From: Sandaracinus amylolyticus
GTDB taxonomy: Bacteria; Myxococcota_A; Polyangia; Polyangiales; Sandaracinaceae
Direction of reading: 5' to 3'
Length of the DNA stretch: 64,000 nucleotides
Assembly (NCBI RefSeq): GCF_021631985.1
Contig: NZ_CP070225.1
Coordinates: 620,001-684,000, forward strand
Part shown: piece after piece, positions 17,149 through 29,759 of the stretch
Layout: every line of letters starts with the position of its first letter
Position numbering within the stretch: the first letter of the stretch is position 1
Program-made: the position numbers and the translations under genes
The notes under the pieces: generated by a model
What the model saw: only the letters and a program-made list of their open reading frames with translations
Databases searched by the model: none
What the model was told of the DNA's origin: nothing

Positions 17149-17742
17149 ATGGACGCGACCGCGAGCGACGAAGAGCTGATGCGCGCGTACGTCGCGGGCG
17201 ATGCGCGCGCGTTCGAGGTGCTCTTCACCCGCTACGCGGCGCGCGTCCATGCGCTCTTCGCGCGCACCTTCCGCAGCCGCGCGATCGCCGACGATCTGGT
17301 GCAGACGACGTTCATGAAGATCCACGCGGCGCGCGCCACGTATCGCAGCGATCTCCCGGTGCGACCTTGGCTCTTCGGGATCGCGGCGCGAGTGCGCATC
17401 GACGAGCTGCGACGTCGCTATCGCACCCAGGAGATCGGCGACGACGCGCTCGACTCGATGCCGCTGCCGGTCGAGGGCGGTGCCGATGCGTGGCCCGAGG
17501 CGAACGAAGCGGCGGAGCGCGTGCGGCGCGCGGTCGACATGCTCCCCGACGGCCAGCGCATCGTGGTGCTGCTGCATCGCTTCGAGGGCATGAGCTTCGG
17601 CGAGATCGCGATCGCGCTGCGCGAGGTCGAGGGCAAGTCGATCTCCGAGGTCGCGGTCCGGGTGCGCGCGTTCCGGGCCTACGACGCGCTGCGCACCACG
17701 CTCGCCGATCTCGACGATCGCGAAGGGAGGGGCGAGCGATGA
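17149..17742 (+). CDS. ECF-type RNA polymerase sigma factor
   Basis: 197 aa extracytoplasmic-function sigma factor. Region 2: SDEELMRAYVAGDARAFEVL, FRSRAIADDLVQTTFMKIHA and RPWLFGIAARVRIDELRR. Region 4: LPDGQRIVVLLHRFEGMSFG, then a helix-turn-helix interrupted by a short insertion (REVEGKSISEVAVRVRA). ATG at 17149 is chosen; the frame is open further upstream without a better site. It overlaps its anti-sigma partner by four bases (ATGA, 17739-17742), the standard arrangement for a sigma/anti-sigma unit. No matching autoregulatory promoter was evident. Confidence 0.92.
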   Translation: MDATASDEELMRAYVAGDARAFEVLFTRYAARVHALFARTFRSRAIADDLVQTTFMKIHAARATYRSDLPVRPWLFGIAARVRIDELRRRYRTQEIGDDALDSMPLPVEGGADAWPEANEAAERVRRAVDMLPDGQRIVVLLHRFEGMSFGEIAIALREVEGKSISEVAVRVRAFRAYDALRTTLADLDDREGRGER

Positions 17743-18500
17743 GCGAGCACCTGCAGCGCGATCTCGTCGCCGGCCTCGTGATGCTCGACGCCCAGGATCC
17801 CGAGCGCGTCGCGGCCGAGCGCCACGCTCGCGAGTGTCCGGCGTGCGCCGCGCTGCTCGAGGATGCGCGTGCTCTCGCGTCCTCGCTCGATGCGCTGGCA
17901 CCGCCGCCCCGTCCCTCGCCGCTCGCGCTCTCGCGCGCGAAAGCCGCGGTCCTCGCACGGCTCGAGCGCGCGCATCTCTCGTGGCCGCGCGCGCTCACGC
18001 TGCCCGCCGCGGCGATGGCGACGTTCGTCGCGCTCGCGGTGCTGATGCCGCCGGTGCGCGACGTCGCGTGGACCGTGGCGATCGGCGTGATCGGCGTGGT
18101 GGCGGGACGCGGCGCGGCCGCGCTGGTGCGCAACACGAGCCGCGACGCGGCGTTCGCGCTCGCGCTCGGCCTCGGGACGTCGATCGTGCTCGGCGTCGTC
18201 GACGTCGACGGCAGCGGCGAGCACCACGGCGCGGCGTGCGCGGTGCTCGAGCTGATCGCGGCGGTCGTGCCGCTCGTCGCGATCGCGCTCGTGGCGTGGC
18301 GCGCGCGCGTGGCGCTCGGTCCGCTCGCGATGGCGACGGTCGCGGTCTCGGGCGCGCTCGCCGGACAGCTCGCGTTGCGCGCGGTGTGCCCGGGGCGCCA
18401 GCTCGATCACCTGCTCGGCGCGCACGTGGGCGGCGTGATCGCGGCGGCCCTCATCGGCGCCGCGATCACGCGCTTGCCCGCGCTCGCGCGGACGAGCTGA
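17739..18500 (+). CDS. Membrane anti-sigma factor with zinc-binding HxxxCxxC motif
   Basis: 253 aa. The N-terminal cytoplasmic part has HARECPACAALL, the HxxxCxxC zinc anti-sigma signature, which would hold the upstream ECF sigma inactive. About six hydrophobic segments follow (from LTLPAAAMATFVALAVLM to VGGVIAAALIGAAI), far more than the single helix of a classical RsrA or ChrR partner. The last part (LALRAVCPGRQLDHLLGAHV) resembles NrsF/DUF1109-type membrane anti-sigma factors, so this looks like a zinc head on an NrsF-like membrane domain. Coupled by ATGA overlap to the sigma gene. Its stop abuts the convergent transketolase stop. Confidence 0.85.
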   Translation: MSEHLQRDLVAGLVMLDAQDPERVAAERHARECPACAALLEDARALASSLDALAPPPRPSPLALSRAKAAVLARLERAHLSWPRALTLPAAAMATFVALAVLMPPVRDVAWTVAIGVIGVVAGRGAAALVRNTSRDAAFALALGLGTSIVLGVVDVDGSGEHHGAACAVLELIAAVVPLVAIALVAWRARVALGPLAMATVAVSGALAGQLALRAVCPGRQLDHLLGAHVGGVIAAALIGAAITRLPALARTS

Positions 18501-19445
18501 TCAGCGACCGAGCTGCTCGCGCACGACGGCGACGATGCCGTCCGCGTCGAGCTTGAACTTGCGGTAGAGATCCTCGGGCTCGCCGCTCTCGCCGAACACG
18601 TCGGGGATGCCGTGACGGTGCAGGCGCGCGCGCGCCCCCGCGACCTCCGCGAGCACCTCGGCCACCGCGCCGCCCATGCCGCCGAGCACGTTGTGGTCCT
18701 CGACGCTCACGAAGAGCGGCACCTTCGTCGCCCACGTCGCGATGCCGTCGCGATCGAAGGGCTTGATGCTCGGCACGTTGATCACGGCCGCGTCGATGCC
18801 CACCGCCGCGAGCTTCTTGCGCGCGTCGACCGCGTGGAACGTCGGGCCGCCGGTCGCGAGGATCGCGACGTCCTTGCCCTCGGCGAGCACGTCGAGCTTG
18901 CCCGGCACGAACTTGTATGCGGGGCCGTGCACCGGCGTGAGGTCCTGGCGCGTGAGGCGCAGGTAGCCCGCGCCGCGATGCGTCGCGAGGTACTCGACGA
19001 TCTGCCGCGTCTCGAGCTCGTCCGCCGGCTGATAGACCTCCATCGTCGGCAGCGTGCGCATCAGCGCGAGGTCCTCGAGGCCCATCTGCGAGTAGCCGTC
19101 GGGACCGATGCCGACGCCCGCGTGGGTGCCGACGATCTTCACGTTGCCGCCCGAGTACGCGACCGAGATCTTGATCGTCTCGAAGCGCCCCGCGACGAAG
19201 CACGCGAACGAGCAGCAGAACGCGTTCTTGCCGGCGAGTCCGAGGCCCGCCGCGACGCCGACCATGTTCTGCTCGGCGATGCCCATCTCGAAGAAGCGCT
19301 CGGGGAACTTCTTCGCGAAGAGCTCGCTCTTCGTGCTCTTCGCGAGATCCGCGTCGAGCACCACGAGATCCGTGTGCTTCGCGCCGAGCTCGGCGAGCGC
19401 CTCACCGAACGCCTGACGGGACGCCTTGGGCTTCTGCTCGCTCAT
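18501..19445 (-). CDS. Transketolase, C-terminal subunit
   Basis: 314 aa. Carries the pyrimidine-binding and C-terminal domains of a two-subunit transketolase: FGEALAELGAKHTDLVVLDA, FPERFFEMGIAEQNMVGVAA (catalytic Glu contacting thiamine diphosphate), FAGRFE-type loop FVAGRFETIKISVAYS, HAGVGIGPDGYSQMGLEDLA. With its partner it moves two-carbon ketol units in the pentose phosphate pathway. ATG at 19445 overlaps the upstream subunit stop by four bases. Split transketolases are common in archaea and several bacterial phyla; family resemblance to 1-deoxyxylulose-phosphate synthase is expected but that enzyme is one chain. Confidence 0.92.
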   Translation of the reverse strand: MSEQKPKASRQAFGEALAELGAKHTDLVVLDADLAKSTKSELFAKKFPERFFEMGIAEQNMVGVAAGLGLAGKNAFCCSFACFVAGRFETIKISVAYSGGNVKIVGTHAGVGIGPDGYSQMGLEDLALMRTLPTMEVYQPADELETRQIVEYLATHRGAGYLRLTRQDLTPVHGPAYKFVPGKLDVLAEGKDVAILATGGPTFHAVDARKKLAAVGIDAAVINVPSIKPFDRDGIATWATKVPLFVSVEDHNVLGGMGGAVAEVLAEVAGARARLHRHGIPDVFGESGEPEDLYRKFKLDADGIVAVVREQLGR

Positions 19446-20284
19446 GATCCCAGCACCTCCGGATCGAGCTCCGCGAGAGCTTTCTCCAGCTGTTCCTTGT
19501 TCGTCGCGACGCCGTGCCACTTCACGAGCTCGCTCTCCATGAAGGACACGCCCTTGCCCTTGATCGTGTCGGCCACGATCAGCTTCGGCGCGCCCTCCGC
19601 CTTCTCCGCCCACTCGTAGGCGTCGAGGATGTGGCCGTAGTGGTGCCCGTCGATGCGCGTCGTCAGCCAGCCGAACGAGCGCGCCTTCTCCTCGATCGAC
19701 TCGAGCGGCATGACGTCCTTCACGAGGCCGTCGATCTGCGCCTTGTTCGAGTCGACGATCGCGACGAGGTTGTCGAGCCGGTACTTCGAGGCGCTCATCA
19801 TCGCCTCCCAGACCTGGCCCTCCTGGATCTCGCCGTCGCCCATCATGCACCACACGCGCGCGCCGTTTCCGTCGAGGCGCGCGCCGAGGGCCATGCCCAC
19901 CGCGACCGAGAGGCCCTGACCGAGCGAGCCGGTGCACGCCTCGATGCCGGGCACGGTGCCGACCACCGGGTGGCCCTGCAGGGGCGAGCCGAGCTTGCGC
20001 AGCGTCGGCAGCAGATCGCGCGAGAAATAGCCGTGGTGCGCGAGCACCGCGTAGAGCGCGGGCACGCCGTGCCCCTTGCTCAGCACGAAGCGATCACGCG
20101 TCGGGTCGTTCGCGCGCTGCGCCCCCTGCCGCAGGTGCTTCGAGTAGAGCGTCTCGATCAGATCCACGGCCGAGAGCGAGCCGCCGGGATGGCCGCTGCC
20201 TGCGTGGGTGATCATCTCGAGGATGTCGCGCCGCAGGCGCGTGCAAGTGGCTGCGAGCGTCGCGATCGTGGCCTGCCGATCCAT
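19442..20284 (-). CDS. Transketolase, N-terminal (thiamine diphosphate) subunit
   Basis: 280 aa. THAGSGHPGGSLSAVDLIET opens the domain and the thiamine-diphosphate/Mg motif GDGEIQEGQVWEAMMSA ... VAIVDSNKAQIDG is complete, as is the phosphate-binding FVLSKGHGVPALYAVL. ATG at 20284 follows GGAGGACCG, an ideal ribosome-binding site; longer in-frame starts lack this. Coupled to the C-terminal subunit gene by ATGA overlap, so equal production is likely. Divergent from the exported protein gene at 20461. Confidence 0.93.
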   Translation of the reverse strand: MDRQATIATLAATCTRLRRDILEMITHAGSGHPGGSLSAVDLIETLYSKHLRQGAQRANDPTRDRFVLSKGHGVPALYAVLAHHGYFSRDLLPTLRKLGSPLQGHPVVGTVPGIEACTGSLGQGLSVAVGMALGARLDGNGARVWCMMGDGEIQEGQVWEAMMSASKYRLDNLVAIVDSNKAQIDGLVKDVMPLESIEEKARSFGWLTTRIDGHHYGHILDAYEWAEKAEGAPKLIVADTIKGKGVSFMESELVKWHGVATNKEQLEKALAELDPEVLGS

Positions 20285-20424
20285 CGGTCCTCCGCACCCG
20301 CGGGGCCGCGGGCGCGCGCCTCTTAGCACGCGAATTCGGGACGCGACAGGAGTGCTCGCGAAGCAGCCGGCGGACGGTAGTGCCCGTCTCGGGCACGGAC
20401 GGGAGCTGGCTGCGCAGCGAGCCG

Positions 20425-20451
20425 TTGAATTCCGGATCGGAAAGGTATGCT
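20425..20451 (+). promoter_or_regulatory. Candidate promoter giving a near-leaderless transcript
   Basis: TTGAAT (20425-20430) and TATGCT (20446-20451) are 15 bases apart. The ATG at 20461 is nine bases after the -10 box, so transcription would begin almost at the start codon. Confidence 0.35.
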
Positions 20452-20460
20452 CTCGCGCCC

Positions 20461-21078
20461 ATGAGGGCCCACGCGCTCGCGCTCGTCGCGCTGCTCGTCG
20501 TCGCGCTTCCAGGGACGGCCTCGGCGCAGGTCCTCGCGCGCGAGGACCGCGCGGTCGAGCGCCTCGCGACGCTGCGTCTGTCGCACCGCAGCGAGCGCAT
20601 CGACGAGGGGCTCGTGCTGCTGACGTTCGGTCTCGCGAGCGTGGTGCTCGGCGGTGTCGCAGCCGGTGTGGGCCACGACGATCCGTGGTGGCTCGGTGCG
20701 GGCCTGGGCACGGTGGGGTGGGGCGCGGTGAACGCGGCGTTCTCGCTCGGCATGCTCGATCTCGGCGGCGGCCTCGCGCGCAGCAGCGACGACGATCGCC
20801 TGCTGCGTGGCGCGACGCGCGAGGAGCGCACCCGCGCGCTGGCGCGCGATCAGTACGCGAGCGCGACCGTGCTCGCGGTGAACGCGGGGCTCGATGTCTT
20901 CTACATCACGACGGGTGTCCTGCTCGCGGTGATCGCGAACCTGCTCGACACGCGCGAGCCCGCGCTGGAGGGCTACGGCGTCGCGATGGCGGCCCAGGGC
21001 CTCGGGCTGCTCGCGTTCGATCTCACGGTGTGGGTCCGCTCGATGGAGCGCGGCGACGATCTCCTCGCGCTCGAGTAG
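20461..21078 (+). CDS. Exported membrane protein, unknown function
   Basis: 205 aa. A signal peptide ends PGTASAQ (about residue 22). Three or four hydrophobic segments follow: VLLTFGLASVVLGGVAAGVG, LGAGLGTVGWGAVNAAFSLG, DVFYITTGVLLAVIANL and MAAQGLGLLAFDLTVWV. A charged loop (RSSDDDRLLRGATREERTRA) separates the middle pair. Many myxobacterial genomes carry similar small exported membrane proteins without assigned roles; I do not recognise this family. No clear ribosome-binding site precedes the ATG, which fits the close upstream -10 box. Monocistronic; convergent with the RCC1-like gene. Confidence 0.75.
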   Translation: MRAHALALVALLVVALPGTASAQVLAREDRAVERLATLRLSHRSERIDEGLVLLTFGLASVVLGGVAAGVGHDDPWWLGAGLGTVGWGAVNAAFSLGMLDLGGGLARSSDDDRLLRGATREERTRALARDQYASATVLAVNAGLDVFYITTGVLLAVIANLLDTREPALEGYGVAMAAQGLGLLAFDLTVWVRSMERGDDLLALE

Positions 21079-21083
21079 GCGAG

Positions 21084-22127
21084 TCAGAGCTCGACCGGCG
21101 AGAACACGACCTCGGCGTGGGGTCCCCCGAAGCGCGTGCACGAGAGCGCGCCCTCGCGCGTCTCCGCGCAGAGCCGCATCCCGCGCGAGGCGAGCGAGAC
21201 CACACCCTCGACGGGCAAGCGCAGCACCTCGTCGTGAGCGGCGGGCCGCACACACTCGACGCGACCACCGCGCCGCGCGCAGATGCGCGCGGCCCACGAC
21301 ACGAGCTCGTCGGCGCCGCGCACCGCGGGCACCTCGACCGGCGCGAAGAGCTCGCCCCAGCACACGACCGCACCGTCGTCGCGCTCCGCGCAGACCATCC
21401 CCTCGTCCAGGGCGAGCCGGCGCACGCGTCCTGCCGCCGCGATCGCGGTCGGCGGCACCGCGGTCATCTCGCCGAGCGGCGGCCACGCGCCGACCTCCTC
21501 CGCGCGCCGCAGATCGTCGATCGCCGCGCTCGCGGCGACGGCGCGCGCGCACGCCCCCTCGCCCGCGCACCACAGCGTGCCGCGATCGTCGATCGCGTAC
21601 ACCGCTCCATAGCCGCCGTGCACCTCGCTCGTGCCCGACACGAGGAGCTCCTGCGCGCCGCGTGTGACGCAGGCGAGATCGCCTCCCTCGCTGGCGCGCG
21701 CGCACACGCGGTCGTGCACACCGTCGACCACCACCCGATCGCTCGCGAACGGAAGCGGCATGTCCTCGATCTCCGCGCTCGCCTCGCAACGCCGCACGCA
21801 GCGCACGCGACCGCCCTCGGTCGTCACGCAGGACACGAAGCCGGCCGTGACCGACGTCGCCCCGTCGATCTCGGTGATCGTCTGCACCGGCTCTCCGTCT
21901 CGGACGCACGCGAGCGTCCCGTCGGCGCGCACCACCCACGTCGTGCTCTCCGCGAGCGCGATCGACCGGAACGCGCGCTGTGTGGCTGACGCCGGCGTGC
22001 TCGACACCGGCGCGCTCGTCTCGCTCCCGCTCGCGACCGTCTCGCCCGACGCGCCGCGTACCTCGGGTGTGCCGCCGCACCCGAGGACGACCACGAGCAA
22101 CGTCCCCACCACACCCCGCTGCGACAT
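21084..22127 (-). CDS. RCC1-repeat-like lipoprotein
   Basis: 347 aa with lipoprotein signal VVGTLLVVVLGCGG and a Ser/Thr/Ala-rich linker. The rest is built of repeated units of about 45-50 residues with a hydrophobic strand, a cysteine and a GxVxCxG-like turn (GTLACVRDGE, GRVRCVRRC, GDLACVTRG, GTLWCAGEG, GAVVCWGEL, GRVECVRPA, GALSCTRFG). These resemble the RCC1-type beta-propeller blades common in myxobacterial surface lipoproteins. The pattern is degenerate, and cysteines recur in pairs suggesting disulfides within blades. Function unknown; likely protein binding in the periplasm or at the surface. Divergent from the Smr gene (37 bases between starts). Confidence 0.8.
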   Translation of the reverse strand: MSQRGVVGTLLVVVLGCGGTPEVRGASGETVASGSETSAPVSSTPASATQRAFRSIALAESTTWVVRADGTLACVRDGEPVQTITEIDGATSVTAGFVSCVTTEGGRVRCVRRCEASAEIEDMPLPFASDRVVVDGVHDRVCARASEGGDLACVTRGAQELLVSGTSEVHGGYGAVYAIDDRGTLWCAGEGACARAVAASAAIDDLRRAEEVGAWPPLGEMTAVPPTAIAAAGRVRRLALDEGMVCAERDDGAVVCWGELFAPVEVPAVRGADELVSWAARICARRGGRVECVRPAAHDEVLRLPVEGVVSLASRGMRLCAETREGALSCTRFGGPHAEVVFSPVEL

Positions 22128-22150
22128 GCGGCGAGGATACCAGCGGCCCC

Positions 22151-22156
22151 TATACT
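22151..22156 (+). promoter_or_regulatory. -10 box (TATACT) eight bases before the Smr start codon
   Basis: TATACT matches five of six consensus positions. With ATG at 22165, the expected transcription start falls within a base or two of the start codon, so the mRNA would be leaderless. No good -35 is present. Confidence 0.4.
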
Positions 22157-22164
22157 CGACGTCG

Positions 22165-22950
22165 ATGGCGAGGAAGAAGAAGCGCGTCTCCGAGTTCGAG
22201 CCCGAGCCGAAGGCCTCCGCGCCTCCGCCGGTCGGCACCTCGATGCGCGATCTGCTGAAGGGCATGGAGATCGCGAAGCCCGAGGCGAAGAAGAAGCCGG
22301 AGCCGAAGAAGCCCGAGCCGCCGCCTCCGCCTCCGCGGCCCGTCGCGCCGATCGCGACGACGCCGGCGCGCGACCTCGAAGGGCGTCCTTCCGAGACGCT
22401 GCGCGGCGATGATCGCATCGCGTACCTCGACGCGCTCGCGGGCGTCCGTCCGATGTCCGGTCGCGGCCCGCGCCGTCTCGGTGCCGTCGCCGCGCCGCCG
22501 GGCCCTCCGAAGCCCGAGGAGCGCAACCGCGATGCCGCAGCGCGCGCGCGCCTCGCGTCGCTGGTCGCCGGCGGCGTGCACTTCGACGTGTATCGCGAGG
22601 AGGGCTGGATCGAGGGCATCCGTCGTGACGCGAAGCCCTCGCTCATCGACGCGCTCTATCGCGCGACGGTCGGCTCCGAGGCCACGCTCGATCTGCACGG
22701 CATCCGCGCCGGCATCGCCGGCGATCGCGTCACGAAGTTCGTCCGCGACGCACAGCGCGCGGGCATGCGCCGCGTGCTCATCGTGCACGGCAAGGGCCTG
22801 CACAGCGAGGACGGCAACGGCGTCCTCGCCGACGTCGTCGTCGGTGCGCTCACCGAAGGCGGTGCAGCTCCGCTCGTGATCGCGTTCTGCACCGCGCCGC
22901 AGGCCCAGGGCGGCGCGGGTGCGCTGCTGGTCGAGCTCACGAAGCGATAG
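22165..22950 (+). CDS. Smr-domain protein with proline-rich linker
   Basis: 261 aa. The C-terminal Smr domain (about residues 170-255) is well formed: ATLDLHGIRAGIAGDRV, RRVLIVHGKGLHSEDGNGVL and a hydrophobic ending VIAFCTAPQAQGGAGALLVE. Stand-alone Smr proteins bind nucleic acid and several are endonucleases; SmrB-type members cleave mRNA on collided ribosomes through a DLHG motif, as seen here. The N-terminal third is charged with a Lys/Pro/Glu stretch (PEPKKPEPPPPPPRPV), probably flexible. Whether this copy acts in ribosome rescue or DNA metabolism cannot be told from sequence. Confidence 0.9.
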   Translation: MARKKKRVSEFEPEPKASAPPPVGTSMRDLLKGMEIAKPEAKKKPEPKKPEPPPPPPRPVAPIATTPARDLEGRPSETLRGDDRIAYLDALAGVRPMSGRGPRRLGAVAAPPGPPKPEERNRDAAARARLASLVAGGVHFDVYREEGWIEGIRRDAKPSLIDALYRATVGSEATLDLHGIRAGIAGDRVTKFVRDAQRAGMRRVLIVHGKGLHSEDGNGVLADVVVGALTEGGAAPLVIAFCTAPQAQGGAGALLVELTKR

Positions 22951-23012
22951 CGCGCAGTCGCGTCCGACGCGGCACGGACGGTGCGTCCTCGTGTGCGCGG
23001 AGGACGGCTGAC

Positions 23013-27371
<4,359 letters not shown>

Positions 27372-27385
27372 CGAGGAGGCGGCGC

Positions 27386-28663
27386 GTGTCGTCCGACGAG
27401 AAGCGCGCGATGGGCGAGGACGAGCAGGAATCCCTGCCTCCGGCGCCGATCCTCGTGGTGGACGATCGAGAGGAGAACCTCCTCGCGGTCCGCGCCAGCC
27501 TCGCGGCGCCCGACTACCGCCTGGTCGAGGCGCGCTCGGGCGAGGAGGCGCTCAAGCACCTCCTGCAGGAGGGCACGTTCGCGCTCGTGCTCCTCGACGT
27601 GCGCATGCCCGGCATGGACGGCTTCGAGGTCGCGCACCTCATGCGGCGCCGCGCGCGCACCCGCTTCGTGCCGATCGTGTTCCTCAGCGCCGAAGCGATC
27701 GATCTCGGGAGCGCGTATCGCGGCTACGAGGCGGGCGCGATCGACTACCTGATCAAGCCGCTCGATCCCATGGTGCTCCGCGCGAAGGTCGCGGCGTTCG
27801 TCGAGCTCTACCAGCAGCGCGAGCTGATCCGGCGCCAGGGCGAGCGGCTCGCGCGCGCCGAGGCGAGGAACCACGAGCTCCAGCTCGCGGCGGTGCAGCT
27901 CGAGGCCGAGCGCCGCGAGAAGGCCGCGCTCGCCGACGCGGTGAAGATGCGCGACGAGTTCCTCATGCTCGCGTCGCACGAGCTGAACACGCCGCTCACG
28001 CCGTTGCTCGCCTCGATCCAGTCGCTGCTGTTCTCCGCGCGCGCCGGTCGCTTCGAGCCCACCCACGCGGTCCGCTCGCTCGAGCTCGCGCAGCGCCAGA
28101 TCCGCCGGCTCGCGCGCCTCGTCTCGGAGCTGCTCGAGGTCACGCGGATCGAAGGCGGGAAGCTCGCGCTCTCGCTCACCGACGTCGACCTCGGCGAGGT
28201 CGCCCGCGAGGTCGTGGAAGCGCACGCCGAGGAGGGGACTCGCGCCGGCGCCCCGCTGCACCTCGAGGTGCGCGGCTCCGCGCGCGGGGAGTGGGACCGC
28301 GTGCGCATCGAGCAGATCGTCACGAACCTCGTCACCAACGCGATCAAGTTCGGCGAGCACAAGCCGGTCGACGTGATCGTCGAGGCGGACGGCGACGTCG
28401 CTCGCGTCATCGTGCGTGACCACGGCATCGGGATCGGCGCCGACCACGTCGGCCGCATCTTCGATCGCTTCGCGCGCGCCGAGAGCTCGCGCCACTACGC
28501 GGGCCTCGGGCTCGGGCTCTACATCGTGCGCCGCCTCGCGGAGGCGCACGGCGGGACCGTCCGCGTGGAGAGCGCGGTCGGCGAGGGCTCGACGTTCACC
28601 GTCGAGCTCCCGGCGCGCTCGGCTCGGGTCGATCGCGGCGAAGAGACGATCGCGTCGGCGTGA
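27386..28663 (+). CDS. Receiver-histidine kinase hybrid (reversed order), partner of the HAMP-array kinase
   Basis: 425 aa. An N-terminal receiver (ILVVDDREENLLAVRASL, VLLDVRMPGMDGFEVA with Asp71, KPLD) is joined by a coiled coil (about 145-190) to a kinase: phosphoacceptor LMLASHELNTPLTPLL (His198), IVTNLVTNAIKFGEH, RDHGIGIGADHVGRIFDRF, GLGLGLYIVRRLAEAHGG. No membrane helix. GTG at 27386 lies six bases after AGGAGG and 14 bases after the previous gene, so the two are one transcript. The likely flow is from the HAMP-array kinase's receiver or phosphoacceptor to this protein's Asp71; an output regulator is not encoded nearby. Both proteins appear cytosolic. Confidence 0.93.
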   Translation: MSSDEKRAMGEDEQESLPPAPILVVDDREENLLAVRASLAAPDYRLVEARSGEEALKHLLQEGTFALVLLDVRMPGMDGFEVAHLMRRRARTRFVPIVFLSAEAIDLGSAYRGYEAGAIDYLIKPLDPMVLRAKVAAFVELYQQRELIRRQGERLARAEARNHELQLAAVQLEAERREKAALADAVKMRDEFLMLASHELNTPLTPLLASIQSLLFSARAGRFEPTHAVRSLELAQRQIRRLARLVSELLEVTRIEGGKLALSLTDVDLGEVAREVVEAHAEEGTRAGAPLHLEVRGSARGEWDRVRIEQIVTNLVTNAIKFGEHKPVDVIVEADGDVARVIVRDHGIGIGADHVGRIFDRFARAESSRHYAGLGLGLYIVRRLAEAHGGTVRVESAVGEGSTFTVELPARSARVDRGEETIASA

Positions 28664-29623
28664 TCAGCCGATCGCGATGCCCGCGAGGAACGCGCCGACC
28701 CACGCCATCACGGGGATGGCGAGGTTGTCGTCCACCTTGCGGCTGTAGAGCTCCGCGAACGCGCCCAGCAGCGACGCCGCGCCCGCCACCGCGAACGCCG
28801 CGGCCCATCCCGCGCCGTGCACGCCGACCATCAGCGCGACGCCGCCGATCAGCGCCGCGATCACGAACGCGAGCGTGCCTTCCACCGAGCGACCGTTCAC
28901 CCAGCGCACCCGACCCCAGCGCCGTCCCACGATCGCCGCGATCGGATCGCCCAGCCCGAGCGTCACCAGCGCCAGCGCGCACGGGATCAGCTCGCGCGTG
29001 CTCGCGAGGATCGCGATCGACGTCGCGTAGTACGTCGCCGAGTTCACGCGGTGGGCCTCGTGCGGATGAGCGACTGGCCCGAACAGCTTCATCATGAAGT
29101 CGTTCGCGCGCGGCCAGATCCGCCGCGACGCCTCCATCGTCCAGCCCGCGAGCGCGCCGGCCCAGGCGATCACGATCACCACGTCCCACGTGGGCACGAC
29201 GTGGAGGATCGCGAGCGACGCCGTCGCGTTGAAGACGTGGAACGCGTTCCGCGCGTAGTTCTTCGGCCGCAGGCTCGGCACGTGGATCGAGGCGGCGCGC
29301 AGCGACGACGCGAGCTCCTCGTACTTCGGCATCACGCGCGCGCGGAACGCGAGCCACTCGCTGCGCAGATCGCTCTTCGGAGCGTGCTGCTCGAGCGTGC
29401 CCTCGAGGTCCACCAGGCGCTCTCTCAGCGCCGGCGGTGCCGCCACCGCCTCCGCGTCGTCGCGACGCACCAGCTCGCGCAGCGCCTCCTGCACCCGCGC
29501 GAGCCGCGCAGGCAGTGCACGCACGTGCTCACGCCACCGGAAACGACTCCGATCGAGCTCGCCGAGGATCCGGTGCAGCTCGAGCGCCAGGTCGCGACTG
29601 TCCTGCGCGAACGCGGTCACCAT
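28664..29623 (-). CDS. Dgk1/dolichol-kinase-like integral membrane enzyme with N-terminal helical extension
   Basis: 319 aa. The C-terminal 190 residues hold about six membrane segments and the signature of CTP-dependent lipid kinases (yeast Dgk1, Sec59, plant VTE5): HRVNSATYYATSIAILA, LGLGDPIAAIVGRRWGR and NGRSVEGTLAFVIAALIGG. Substrate may be diacylglycerol or a polyprenol. The N-terminal 120 residues (LALELHRILGELDRSRFRW onward) are charged helices not found in the short bacterial homologues. ATG at 29623 is chosen after GGCGGAAC. Its stop abuts that of the receiver-kinase gene in TGATCA (28661-28666). Confidence 0.82.
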   Translation of the reverse strand: MVTAFAQDSRDLALELHRILGELDRSRFRWREHVRALPARLARVQEALRELVRRDDAEAVAAPPALRERLVDLEGTLEQHAPKSDLRSEWLAFRARVMPKYEELASSLRAASIHVPSLRPKNYARNAFHVFNATASLAILHVVPTWDVVIVIAWAGALAGWTMEASRRIWPRANDFMMKLFGPVAHPHEAHRVNSATYYATSIAILASTRELIPCALALVTLGLGDPIAAIVGRRWGRVRWVNGRSVEGTLAFVIAALIGGVALMVGVHGAGWAAAFAVAGAASLLGAFAELYSRKVDDNLAIPVMAWVGAFLAGIAIG

Positions 29624-29759
29624 GCCGACATCTGTTCCGCCCCGTGGGCCCTGCGAGAGACGAACCAACTCGGACGGTGAAACGACGAAGGCCCCGGGCT
29701 TCCGCTACGAGGAGCGTGCACCCCAGGGCCCATCCGAGACCGCCGCGGGGCGGCGAAGG

